Positions 10,281 to 20,414 of a stretch of 34,783 nucleotides of DNA are shown here, in pieces; within the stretch, counting starts at the first letter, position 1, and each line of letters starts with the position of its first letter. Under the pieces are notes generated by a model. That model was given only the letters and a program-made list of their open reading frames with translations. It was not told the origin of the DNA and ran no database searches. This stretch comes from Zygnema cylindricum (taxonomy: Eukaryota; Streptophyta; Zygnematophyceae; Zygnematales; Zygnemataceae). The stretch is from contig JBBHKE010001265.1 in the NCBI GenBank assembly GCA_037447655.1, positions 1 to 34,783 on the forward strand, read 5' to 3'. Both the position numbers and the translations under genes were made by a program.

Positions 10281-11530
10281 AACTTTCGAGAAGGATGGGA
10301 TAACAACCGTCTTTGATGAACAAAGGAAAAATCAACAGACAATCGAGACAATGAGGAAAACCATCTGCTTTTTCAACCGACACTAAGAATATCCAAAATT
10401 GAGAAAATTGACAAAATGATTGTTGTTTTGAAAAGTCAGTTTCGTGCGTAACTGCTAATTAGATTTAATATGGAAGTTTGAATAGATTCACGGATTGGGG
10501 GAGCGAACGGATTGATAATTAGAGTTACGTAAAAGACTCATTGAGTGGTGTGAACAAGCAATGACAAATGGACGGCGGATCGCGAAGCGATCCGATGTAA
10601 AATAAACGGATTGTTAAAATAGGCGCCGCCGGTACGGAGCAGCTGCGACGCAGTTAAGTCAACGCAGTTGTGGCTACTTTTATGATCCGTACGGAAAGCG
10701 CAGCCAGCGCAACTAGCGTAGCTACGGACAATATGAATAGGANNNNNNNNNNGGTAGCCTGTAGTACAAGCCTTACGCGAAAAAGCAAAAACTTCTTAAA
10801 GCTTTTGCTTCGCGTGCCTGCACGTGGCATGTTCTTAAGTAAGGCAGCGTTTGAATACTTTTTGATCTCCTGGTTAGTCTATTCTCTTGTGCGTTTCATT
10901 TTTTTCTTTTTATTTGTGGCAACCTTTTTTTCTTTTTTCCCGCACAAGATTCAAGAAAGCGCCAACAAAAGCCAGACATGTTTGCGAACGCACCGTCATG
11001 CAAAACCAAAACTTTCCGAAGCATGTATAGTAAAGGCGTTTCGCAAATGAAAAGCATGCCTGTTCACCGAGCTTGCGACGGAATGAATTCTTGTACGGTG
11101 CACGTCCGTGCGCTTCGTTTTCGAAATTCTTCAAAAACGAAAAAGCGCATTCCGAACATGATGTCCGATGGCGGGCGGCAGTTGCCGTTCGGTATACGCA
11201 GCTGTCGAGTTTTGACGCATAGAACTGCGTCTTTTGTCCGCCGCTACGCTCCAAAACGGTCAAACCAGCTGCCCCAACCGTCATCGCTACGTTTTTTGTC
11301 ATTCTATGAAAGTTGGCGTACGGATCCCAAAATTTATGACATCCGTTTTCCCATTTTTCAAGTGTGAGCCACGCAAATGTTCTAGTTGGCAACCCACCTG
11401 TTGCCACCTCTTTGCCGGGTTGCCAGTCGGGATACGAAGAGCCGCGACACGTCGGATGATAAAAAAACGAGTGACGATGGACAACCAACGGAATTCAAAA
11501 AAATTGCACATGATGTATACTGTACTTAAC
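10281..11530. other. Unassigned stretch with assembly gap and hairpins
   Basis: This more GC-rich stretch includes a 10-N gap at 10743-10752. Overlapping open frames on both strands (up to 192 codons at 10910-11488 minus) match no family I know and lack domain-like patterns. It contains a perfect 7-bp-stem palindrome at 10577-10593 (GGATCGC/GCGATCC) and a longer imperfect hairpin at 10775-10815 (ACGCGAAAAAGC against GCTTCGCGT). Confidence 0.4.
10743..10752. other. Assembly gap (10 N)
   Basis: Ten ambiguous bases. A fixed count of 10 suggests a placeholder of unknown true size. Confidence 0.99.
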
Positions 11531-11735
11531 TACACCGTGAATCGCTATTACCGTATTGAAATAGATAGCGTAATGATACAATTAGCGTTATTTACGCTAA
11601 TTGGGAATTTGAGGGTTTTGAATGAAATCATTTAATTTTTTTTAAAGGGTTTTTATTAATTCTATTTGAGAATTTGGGTCAAAAAAAGGGGTACCTCGAT
11701 TAGAGTCATGAACGCTAATAGCGATTCACGGTGAA
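11531..11735. mobile_element. TA-flanked MITE, copy 1
   Basis: About 205 bp with perfect 18-bp inverted ends: CACCGTGAATCGCTATTA at 11533-11550 and its complement at 11716-11733. The left side has a TA just outside; the right reads AA. A second copy at 21284-21485 has TA on both sides. There is no coding capacity. TA duplication and short inverted ends suggest a Tc1/mariner-type non-autonomous element. Confidence 0.78.
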
Positions 11736-11970
11736 CCTTCCAAACTACAACCAAATGTAATATCGTAACTCTCTTTAGTCGTTTAATTTATGTCAACGTA
11801 AAAAGTACAAAAGTTATGTTATACGATGATCTCTACGCTCATACATGGTTTGCAAATGAAGTTACGGTGGCGTTCCATGAAGAAATTTTGTAATCGTACG
11901 ACCAACTCTACTGGCTGGGTTAATTGAGACGACATTCCATCAAAAAGAGAATGTAAACCACATGTTCTAA
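11736..11970. other. Short intergenic stretch, nothing recognised
   Basis: Lies between two DNA transposons. No coding or repeat signal was seen. Confidence 0.4.
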
Positions 11971-12963
11971 GGGCACTTTCCCATGTGCTAAAGTTAACGT
12001 TATTTTGTGTCGTTTTCCTCTATAACTTGGAAAAAACGAAAAAAATTGCAGCTGTACCAAAATATTGAATTTACCACCGTACAAGTTGCGTTGCCTTAAA
12101 ATTTTATGTGTACTGCAGTTTGTCAACTAGCACGTTTCGACCCACTTTCGCGTCCTTTCATCTCATTTTCAAACTTTATATAAAACCACCTCGCGAGAAG
12201 ATTTTAAATATAGTTCCATGAGGTGAGCGAATAGGCCGAATTTGTCAGACGTGTCAGAAGTTTTTGAAAAAATTTGTGCGCGGGGTACAAAAAAAAAAAG
12301 CCACTGCACGTTTACAACCTATGCGTGACTTTTTTCCGTGCGCTTTTTTTCGTACAGGGGCTGAGGAGGGGTCTCGACCAACGGACTCCATTTTGCAAAA
12401 GCGAAGTCCATTGAAGGCGCCTCTCTCTCTCTCCCATTCCCACTACCGCATCTATCTCACAATTCTTGCAACAAAATATGTCTATAATGGTATCAAATTA
12501 AAGATATCTGTAAAGGATTTCTTTTTACTTTCTTTGGGCGTATTTTAATGGCAAGTAGAGTGAGAAAAGACAAAAAAATAGAATTAGGAAACCATGGCGA
12601 AAAGTTTTAAAATTTATGACGTTGGCGCTGTCGTAGTTGAGCGTGACGTGCGTGACGTCATAATGTCACAAACCTTAAACATATGCAATGCCTCCACGTC
12701 AACAATGTGGTGTTCGGACATTGTGAAGTGACACAAACTGTTCAGCGTGCGAGTGGACGCCTGGAATTCAATCCGAGTGGAAGCTTCGCAAAATTTTGTG
12801 TACCGTTTGTGTGTCACATGTTTCGTACATGTCTACGTTTGTCACTTTTTGAAGTAAAAGTTATTTGCGCTTACATCGGAATGCTTTGAAAGATGTACGG
12901 AGAATCTTCGCTAGAAAAAAAGTTACAAAATTAAAGTTTTAGTTACATGGGAAAGTGCCCTAA
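11968..12963. mobile_element. 990-bp non-autonomous DNA transposon, TAA duplication (PIF/Harbinger-like)
   Basis: The ends are perfect 16-bp inverted repeats: GGGCACTTTCCCATGT at 11971-11986 and its complement at 12945-12960. TAA flanks both sides (11968-11970 and 12961-12963). A 3-bp TWA duplication with G-rich ends is the hallmark of PIF/Harbinger (Tourist-type) elements. No transposase is encoded. The right 700 bp recurs at 13480-14115 and the last 120 bp again at 21160-21283. Confidence 0.75.
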
Positions 12964-13479
12964 ATTGAACAAATTTAACTTCAAAATCTTCACTTGCGTA
13001 ACATGTACCTCGTACAAAGTCATCATAAGACATAACGTTTGTACGTTTTAAAGACGCTAGTCTACTACGCCAGCTCATTTTTTAAGCTTACTCTTTTCGA
13101 GCATAACAAAAGTCCTTTGCCATAAATAGTATGACGAAAGAGCGTGTCAATATTACTTTTTTTTTTAATTTAGGGTACACCTTATGTATTAAAGTATCTA
13201 CTCTTCTCTGTCTTTTTGCCCTAAACTTTAGGGAACTTTGACAAAAACTTTAGTCATACGAGAAAATCAATTATACTAAAGTAGAGTGAACGTCAATTCA
13301 TACTTTGGATGTACGGCGTGTTTGTCGTCATGTGAACACATTTTGGCGTTTTCCCCTTTTCGACCCACGGGCAAGAGAATCTAACCCAAAAAAAAAATCA
13401 TCCAAAATCACCTCGAGGGGGTGGTTTTACATCAAGTAGCGCTAAAACAACGAATGAAATACGGCCCACGTTCACGCCA

Positions 13480-14115
13480 CAAGAGTGTGAAAATTTGAGG
13501 ACTACGGAGAGTCCTCGCTATTTTTCTTTGTGCCCGTCAGGCGCATGTACTGAAAAAAAAAATGTAGTTGTCTCACACCTCCATTTTCTTTCATGGGGTC
13601 ATTTGCAAAATTTTGCGCCGTCATCGTCTCTCCCCTCTCCTTCTCACACCATCGCTTTTATCACACACTTTTTAGAATGAAACATGACAATATTGGTATA
13701 AAATGAAAGATCTTCTAAAAATATTATTTTGAAATTTTTTAGGTTATTTTTTAATGGCAAGTCGGGTGAGAAAAGTAGAAAAAATGTATTCGGGAAACCA
13801 TGGTGGAAATTTATTTAATCAATGACGTCGACGTCGTCACAAGTGAGCATGACGTCAAAGTGTCACCTCACCCTAAACATCTATAATTTCACAAAAATCT
13901 AGCCATCTACCACTTTCGCAGCGCGTCAATATCTCGGAAGTTTCATAGTCAGCTTAAATCGTCACAAGTTGTACCTACGTCTACAACTTTCACATTTCAA
14001 AGTTCCGATTCTATTTTCGCACATAGGGACGCTCTTCAAAGAAGTACGGAGAATCTTTACTTCAGTCCAAAATACTTTCTCAAACTACCAATTAGATGGG
14101 GACGTACCTTTAGAT
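13480..14115 (+). repeat. Diverged second copy of the 990-bp element's right part
   Basis: Parallels 12240-12960 in order. Shared landmarks are ATGGCAAGT then GTGAGAAAAG (12550, 13755), GGAAACCATGG (12588, 13795), a TGACGTCA-containing stretch, and GTACGGAGAATCTT near the end. The end reads GATGGGGACGTACC followed by TTTA, comparable to CATGGGAAAGTGCCC followed by TAA. The intervening 12964-13479 shows no recognised feature. Confidence 0.65.
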
Positions 14116-14619
14116 TGCATTTTGAAAGGTATATATCATGTGCAAATTTTGTGAATTTTCGTCGGTTGTCCATCGTGACACGTTGATCAATTTACGTGTC
14201 ACTTTTCATTTTTTACTCTAGGTGACAACCCACCTCAACACCCACAGAGAAAAATGAAAAGAATGCCTCACGAATGAATATCCAACGATCAATGTTACCT
14301 CCCAGACCTTCGGAGTGCACTGGCAGATTCTTTCTAATGTTAATTAGTGTATAAAAACAAAATAAGCAGTACGGTCTAGTACAAATAGGGGTTGTTCAGT
14401 TCAGAGGACAGTCCACTAACTCCCATGTATTGGCTTCCATAATAAAAACCATCTAATCACTAATGGCCCTAACCCATCTGTCTTTTTACTGCCTCTGAGT
14501 AAGTATAAGACTCATCAAGATGTGACAACTTGGCTACCTTGTGAGCTGCCTACTTTCTTCCAACCTTTTGTTGCTCCTACGTTCTACCTCAAAATAAAAA
14601 GATGAAATGAAGGGTAATC
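14116..14619. other. Intergenic stretch, nothing recognised
   Basis: AT-rich, with no convincing open frame or repeat noticed. Confidence 0.4.
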
Positions 14620-15011
14620 TCGGGTTATTTCGAACTGTTTCATCTGCTCCCTATCCATGGGAACTGGATCCTCCTCCTCATGTCCTCGCACACTATTAGA
14701 GCTTGCAGATTCATCGAATTCTCTTCCTTATTTTGAGAGTCTTCCAAATCTGCAAGGATTTGATGACTGACATTCTTTTCAAGAAAATCAACCTCTTCCT
14801 CACTCTCCGAGTCTAATCTAATTCTGATTGACTTAGAGTATTTGAAGAGATCTATTTAATTTCCTTCATCCATGAAAAATAGTTGCTTAACCATTATGAT
14901 GTCTTTATTCTCGAGGTCATAGACTCGCTATCCCTTAACATCCTCATCATATCCCACTAAATATTTTGGCTTTCCTTTAGCATCTAGTTTCCAATCCTTT
15001 TGGTATGCCAG
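14620..15011 (-). pseudogene. Copia fragment, integrase C-terminus and pol linker (separate family)
   Basis: Read down from 15011 the frame gives LAYQKDWKLDAKGKPKYLVG, then YDEDVKG, a stop, and RVYDLENKDIIM...LFFMDEGN. This is the Copia integrase tail (K..FVGY....GYR.YD......V......FDE). An acidic linker follows (DSESEEEVDF and on). It differs from the Copia-1/A and B/C families in sequence. Only this piece remains, with two in-frame stops. It abuts the LINE-like RT at about 15012, so its arrival cut or followed truncation of that element. Confidence 0.72.
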
Positions 15012-15567
15012 TAACGGATTCCAATGTTGCAACATCTCCTAAAAGGCCACCAAGGGAATAAAAGAGAGAGCTAGAGGTGGAATAAAAAGTGCGATCAAAA
15101 GGAAAAAATTGGTTGATGGGAGGGGGGGCATGTCGGAGCTCGCGGAAGATGGCATTACAATCAACGGTTTTGGAAGCATTCGCAATGTCAACTTGGAGAT
15201 CGATTCACACTGAGTGCAAGTCCAAAGTCGCGGGTAAACCATGAACGATTGCTTCACAGCCTTTTAGCGTTGCGACCCCAAACTGATGTGGGGAAAAATA
15301 ATCGTGGAAAGCCCGTTGAAGTTGCATACACATTGATCGAGCCACAAGGCGATATTGGACCTCTCCCACAACGATAGGTCGAACACCACCGGCAGGTTTT
15401 GAGATTGTAGGAAGACGTGCTGCTGCTAAAAAGGGTACTAAAGAGGGTGGGACATTTCCTCGGGCCAAATGGGAAGCCACCTCAAACAACAAATCAAAAC
15501 CTTGCAACGGACTTTGTAGAGGAGAAATATTGCTCAAAAGCTCATATATCATTCTTGAGGGTCCCCC
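15012..15567 (-). pseudogene. LINE-like reverse transcriptase, C-proximal half (split by Copia-A)
   Basis: From 15567 downward: LLFEVASHLARGNVPPSLVP, then LAAARLPTISKPAGGVRPIV (RT motif near K.GG.RPI), VGEVQYRLVARSMCMQL and HQFGVATLKGCEAIVHGL. After an in-frame TGA at about 15208 the same frame continues with LQVDIANASKTVD, the motif-A region with its Asp. This pattern (ARL..LPK..GGVRPI.VGEV.RRL) is known from reverse transcriptases of non-LTR elements in algae, oomycetes and animals. The other half lies at 20415-21160. The YxDD part is missing: it stops where the Copia fragment begins. Confidence 0.82.
15563..15567. repeat. Target duplication CCCCC, left side of Copia-A
   Basis: CCCCC directly precedes the TG of the 5' LTR. 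The same five bases follow the 3' LTR at 20410-20414. Confidence 0.8.
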
Positions 15568-15695
15568 TGTTAGGATTTGTTACTGAGAACTCTTTTAGCA
15601 ATGAGTCATTCTCGTAGCTAAGGTAGCGACGACCAGCCACGAAGTAGTTTCGTCGCTAGATATTTGAAGTACCAGCGACGAAGAAGTTTCGTCGC
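15568..15695 (+). repeat. Truncated 5' LTR of Copia-A
   Basis: Starts TGTTAGGATTTG and follows the family LTR through the GCGACGA hairpins to TATTTGAAGT (15670). It then has an extra 22-bp palindrome, AGCGACGAAGAAGTTTCGTCGC (15674-15695), before joining gag at 15696. It lacks the rest of U3, R and U5. Confidence 0.85.
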
Positions 15696-16480
15696 ATGGC
15701 GGCCTCCACCGCACTTATACAAAGTTGTGCTAGTTCTATGCATGAACACCTTCTAACTCATAATAGGGCTTTTGATTGTTGGACCGCTTTGCAAAATGCG
15801 TTTGAAAAGGGGTTTGAGGCAAATGAAAATTATCTCTTTGAAGAATATATTGGGTTTAGAATGAAGGAGAATGAGTCCATTGATGATGGAGTTAAAAGGT
15901 TTAATGTCATCATAGAACAACTTAACTCACCCATTAACTTCCCTAACGAAAAAGAAAGGTTGTTTGTCTTTATGATGAGTCTTCCAAGCAAATTTGCAGT
16001 AGCAAAGGAGGTTAGCAAGGGGCGAGAGAAACCAACAATGGCATACGCTATCAATCACTTGAAGAGTACAGAGAAGGAGAAAGCAACACCGAAAGAGGAA
16101 AACAAGGGGTCATCCTATCAGAGTTATTAAGAGGAGGATGACGGAGGAGCTTACAACTTTAAGGGATCTAGGGGAAGAGGAGGTGGACATCGTGGACGAG
16201 GAGGCAGGTCACAGGGCTCGGGGAGAGGCTCATACCAACGTGACACCTCTCAGATGACTTGTTACAATTGTAACGAGATTGGGCATGGCTTTTTTGAATA
16301 CAGAGACAAAAGTCAACAGTGTAACGTCTGTCATAAATGGGGACACACTAGTCGCGGTTGTTTTCAAAATAAGGGAAACAATCGCGGAGGGGGACACTTT
16401 AGAGGCGGAGGAAGTGGAGGAATTGGTTCATCACGTAGAGGGGATTTTGTTGGGGATGGGCCAGTGGGACAGGATCAAGA
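15696..16480 (+). pseudogene. Copia-A gag, N-terminally deleted and broken
   Basis: Begins abruptly within gag at MAASTALIQSCASSMHEHLL, equivalent to about 6190 in Copia-1, so the first ~150 codons are missing. The UBN2-like gag domain runs through FEEYIGFRMKENESIDDGVK to a TAA at 16128. The frame then continues with a Gly/Arg-rich stretch and two zinc knuckles. The first reads CYNCNEIGHGFFEY, with its last Cys changed to Tyr; the second, CNVCHKWGHTSRGC, is intact. Confidence 0.9.
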
Positions 16481-16760
16481 ATTCTTCATTACACTTATGG
16501 AGGAATCACAAGAAAAAGAGGATGTCCTATTTCACACACGGGGCAAAGAGAGTAAAGGAAAATTTAACATTTGGATCATAAACTCAGGAGCTACCTATCA
16601 CGTGTTCAGACCAAAGACTATTCAATGATATTAGAAAACTCACTATACCAAAATCCATCATAGTGGCTAACGGTTCGATGATGGTTATTGATACAGTGGG
16701 AACAGTACGATTGGATCTACCGACACAAGATTGGGAAGGGAAAACTTGAGTGAATAGAGT
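16480..16760 (+). pseudogene. Copia-A protease region, catalytic Asp to Asn
   Basis: The site reads WIINSGATYHVF where active Copia proteases have DSGA(T/S). The codon is AAC. A frameshift and stop follow at about 16625. The next piece is LTIPKSIIVANGSMMVIDTV, homologous to Copia-1. Confidence 0.82.
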
Positions 16761-16959
16761 ACGTTTTGATAATGTGCTTTATAATACGAGGGGTGCATTA
16801 ATCTCTTAAGTGTCCCACAACTTCAGAAGAAAGGTGGAAGAGCCACATGCATGGAAGAGGGTAGAATCATTTTGAGTAGTAAATCTGGACCATTTGCAGA
16901 GGGGGTTGTAACTGAAAATTTGTAAAGTTGGCTGATTTGGAGAAAACTAGAAAATAGGA

Positions 16960-18257
16960 CGGCGGACGAAGAAGGGCACCTTCATTCGGCTGAGGTCAAC
17001 AAGGAGGACCTCACGTTGTGGCATCATCGTATGTGTCACACTTCAGAGAGTAATATCAAAGAGATGATTCGTCATGGTGCAGTTCGGGGAGTAGGCGTGA
17101 TGGAGAAAAGTTTATCGGATGTGTAGGATGCACAAAAAGGAAGCATAAAAGGAAGCCTCATCCGGTGAAAGACCTTCAGTTCAAAGCGAATGCCCCTTAA
17201 GACCTAGTTCATGTAGACCTTTGTGGTGACATACATCTAAAAACCATTGGAAAAAATAAAAACATTATGGTGATAGTTGATGATTTCAGAAGGGAGACAT
17301 GGGTGTAACTTTTGAAGGCAAAATCAGAAGCATTAGAGACATTTAAATTTTTTGTGGTTATGGCTGAGAGGAAAAGTGGGAGGCAAGTAAAAGCAGTTCG
17401 ATCGGACCGTGGAGGTGAATATCTTGCCTTCGCCGAATATTGTAAGGAGACGGGGATTAAACAGCAGTTCACGGCTCCTTATTCCCCACAATCAAATGGA
17501 ATAGAAGAGAGGAAAAAATGGACATTGCAAGAGATGGCAAGGGCCATACTCCATACGACAAAACTCACTCATCGACTTTGGGGAGAGGCAATCAGGGCGA
17601 CTAATCATGTTACCAACCGGAGAATTAACTCGGCTTTAGGTAACAAACACCGAGGAAATTTGGAGTGGACAAGTGCCTACAGTAAAACATTTAAGGATTT
17701 GGGGATGTGGGGCTATGGGGTATGTAGAGGAAAGAAATTGGGAGGGGAAGTTTACAGCACGTTCATGGGAAAGATACTTTGTTGGATATAGTGAAAACTC
17801 GATGCAGTATCAGATTTATAATCCCGTTACTAGGAGGGTTCAAGAGTCTAGAAATGTAGAGTTCAATGAAAATTTGGAATGGATGGTAAAAGGAGCTAAT
17901 GAGTCTAAACGGGCCAAAGATTACGAGGAGGATAGTTATTATGAAAAATTTAAAAAGAAAAAGGTGCGATTTGTAGAGCAGGCTTTAGAGAAAGTTCCGA
18001 AACCTAAGTCCACCAGCAACAAAGCACAAGGGGACAAGGTCATTAGAGAATCATTCACTAACATAAACAACGTGACATCAGAAGACACACCTTTTGAGAA
18101 TGAGGGTGATGACAAGATTGAGAGCAGTGATTCGGATAAAGAATTTGCAAAAGACGTACGAAGAAGCAAGAGATCAACGAAAGGGAAGGCACCAGAACGA
18201 TTCTCACCAAGGCAGTCTTATAAAAAGCAAACCAGTTATCAGAGGGCAATTATCTAG
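16960..18257 (+). pseudogene. Copia-A integrase and pol linker, broken
   Basis: The zinc region LTLWHHRMCH and CVGCTK (about 17010-17140) comes first, then LVHVDLCGD with the first catalytic Asp (17205-17230). A stop breaks the frame at about 17307. The core continues with AVRSDRGGEY (second Asp) and SPQSNGIEERKKWTLQE (Glu kept), then LTHRLWGEAIRATNHVTNRR. A frameshift at about 17650 moves to the frame from 17673 (TVKHLRIWGCGAMGYVEERN, SRNVEFNENLEWMVKG). An acidic/lysine-rich linker runs to the stop at 18255. The three catalytic residues exist but not in one protein. Confidence 0.9.
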
Positions 18258-18299
18258 CTTAGAGAAGGAAGGGCCGAATCCTTTCTCTTATTAATGGCA

Positions 18300-19306
18300 A
18301 TTACTGAAAATTGTCTAGCCGATCCTCAATCATATCAAGAGGCTAGAGACTCGAACGGATGGGAGGAGAAGTGGAAACCAGCATTTATATAGGAGTATAA
18401 TTATGTAAAAACAAATGGGTGTTTTGAAGAGGTAGATTTAACGGTTGGTAAGAAGGCGATAGACTCAAAGTGGGTTTGTAAGTTAAAGACGGGAGCTTCC
18501 AAGAAATTCTTAAGTATAACGCACGGTTGGAATGTAAGGGCTTCCAGTAGAAGGAAGGTATTGACTATTGGAAGACATTTGCTTCTGTAGTTAAGTTCGA
18601 TTCATTGCGCGCAATTATTGCAATGGCGGCGGCGGGAGGAATGCACATCCAACAGATGGATGTAGAGACGGCATTTTTAAATGGTAAATTAGAGGAAGAG
18701 GTGTATATGAAAATTCCAGAAGGATTTCCTGGAAAGAATGGTAAGGTATGGAGGTTGAGGAAGGCTTTGTATGGTTTAAAGCAGGCACCAAGAACACGGA
18801 ATCATAAACTTCACAAGGATTTATTAATTTTGGGATTTAAGAGGCTTACTACAAATTGTGGAGTGTATATTCCGGAAGAAGGTTGGGACATGATAATATT
18901 TAGTGTATATGTCGATGACTTTATTTCCATCTCTCACAACTTAGAGTTACTTGGAGAATTAATGATTGAATTTCGAAAGCACTTTAGAATTACAAATTTA
19001 GGGGATGCACAATACATTGTGGGAATTCATATTCAGAGGAGGAGGAACGGAGACATTAAATTGAGCCAAGAGCAATATGAAAAAGAGGTACTAGAAAGGT
19101 TTGGGTTTTTAGATTGTAAGCCACTTGGAACTCCCCTTGATCCTCGCGACAAGCCTTCTAACTTTGTTAAAAGTCCCAAGGTTGATGCCCCTTATAGGGA
19201 GGCGGTCAAAAGTTTAATTTATTTGAGTGTCGGTACTAGGCCAGACATTAGTGCTACAGCGAGTATGATTAGTCGGTATTGTAGCAATAAAAAAAAATAT
19301 ATATAA
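18300..19306 (+). pseudogene. Copia-A reverse transcriptase, broken
   Basis: The approach to RT (CLADPQSYQEARD, 18315) is interrupted by stops. The main open part, 18605-19306, holds HIQQMDVETAFLNGKLEEEV (motif-A Asp), WRLRKALYGLKQAP and SVYVDDFISISHNLELLG with an intact YVDD box. LGDAQYIVGIHIQ and LERFGFLDCKPLGTPLDP follow. An A-run near 19290 shifts the frame just before RNase H. This is the best preserved pol domain in the window. Confidence 0.92.
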
Positions 19307-19313
19307 GGAGGCA

Positions 19314-19847
19314 GTGAAGAGAATCTTTAGATATTTGGCTGGAACACTTAGTCTTAGAATTGTTTATAAGAAAAGTGAGAGCTTGAATTGTTATGGATAT
19401 TGTGATGCCGACTATGGAGGGGACTATGATACAGGAAGGTGTACGTCAGAATATGTGTTTTTACTTACAGGAGGAGCTATCTCGTGGAATTCCCGTTTGC
19501 AACCTACTGTGGCACTTTCATCTACAGAGGTGGAGTATATGGCTGCATGTCATGCTGCGAAGAATGCTGTGTGGATTAAAGAATTTCTATCGGAGGTTGG
19601 AGTAGAAAAAGAATGCATGCAAATACTAAGTGATAATATGTCTTCCATTGCACTTAGTAAAAATCCTATTTTGCATAACCGCGCTAAACACATTAAAATT
19701 CAGTCGCATTTTGTTCGAGATTTGGTTGCGGAAAAAGAAGTTGAATTTGTGTTTGTACCTACAGAAGAACAAGCTGTTGATATGTTAACCAAAGCAGCAT
19801 TGAAGGAAGTCTATGAAATGGGAAAGAAATTAGTTGGAATGGAGTAA
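19314..19847 (+). pseudogene. Copia-A RNase H
   Basis: 177 open codons from MKRIFRYLAGTLSLRIVYKK to the pol stop. The catalytic residues are visible: CDADYGGD (Asp), ALSSTEVEYMAA (Glu), QILSDNMSS (Asp). The C-terminus AVDMLTKAALKEVYEMGKKL is the normal Copia end. The domain is whole but sits in a different frame from RT because of the break near 19290-19310. Confidence 0.92.
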
Positions 19848-19868
19848 GAGGGGGCTTTGAGTATCCCA

Positions 19869-19881
19869 GTAAGAGGGGGAA
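19869..19881 (+). promoter_or_regulatory. Polypurine tract of Copia-A (with upstream duplicate)
   Basis: GTAAGAGGGGGAA touches the 3' LTR. A second GTAAGAGGGGG lies 23 bases upstream at 19846, right at the pol stop. Confidence 0.78.
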
Positions 19882-20409
19882 TGTCAGGATTTGGTACTGA
19901 GAACTCTTTTAGCGACGAGTCATTCTCGTAGCTAAGGTAGCGACGACCAGCGACGACCAGCGACGAAGTAGTTTCGTCGCTAGATATTTGAAGTGACGTA
20001 GAAATCAAATGTTCATTTCGTTTCACGTATGTTTGAATGTACTATAGAAGTGATGTGGAAATTGCTTCGTAGTTTCGGTTCACGCAAGTTCAAGTCGTAC
20101 TGTGTGATTCAAGTTGGTTCGCCGTTGACTTTCCTAGTCCCACCGTGTTGTTCAAGTTGGTTCAACTTGTCGGTCGTTCATTTCACTACGTTGACTCTTA
20201 CGCGTTTCTAGTCGTGTACCTATATATATTAGTTGAGAGTTCGTGGTAATATTATCTTTTGGAAGCGTAGCTTGTTAAGGAGGCGTAGAAAGGTCAAAAG
20301 TAAAAGGAAGGAACAAATGAGTTGTATTTGCATTGTGCTTAATATATTGAATGTTTTTTGGAGGAACACCATTGTCGTGTGGGTATATCATTTGGTTTAT
20401 AATCTTTCA
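19882..20409 (+). repeat. 3' LTR of Copia-A
   Basis: 528 bp, starting TGTCAGGATTTGG and ending ATAATCTTTCA. It carries the GCGACGA hairpin region with a duplicated GCGACGACCA unit (19940-19970). It matches the Copia-1 LTRs in reverse orientation. Confidence 0.92.
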
Positions 20410-20414
20410 CCCCC

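Larger units (their letters stand above)
15568..20409 (+). mobile_element. Copia-A: Copia-1-family element with truncated 5' LTR
   Basis: A 4842-bp plus-strand element of the same family as Copia-1. The 3' LTR is complete (528 bp). The 5' LTR is cut to its first ~105 bp plus an extra palindrome and joins directly to the middle of gag, so most of the LTR, the primer site and the gag N-terminus are gone. Gag, protease, integrase, RT and RNase H follow, all with stops or frameshifts. Both outer ends and the CCCCC duplication are intact, so the deletion happened inside the element after insertion. It sits within a minus-strand LINE-like RT. Confidence 0.92.

Noticed and set aside
10910-11488. 192-codon minus frame and overlapping plus frames of 126-133 codons
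   Set aside because: Both strands are open at once in a GC-richer patch; no recognisable motif, no conserved-looking core, no splice or promoter signal. Left as unassigned.
15039-15257. 72-codon hydrophobic minus frame as a small membrane protein
   Set aside because: It is the wrong frame of the LINE-like RT; the correct frame carries LQVDIANASKTVD.
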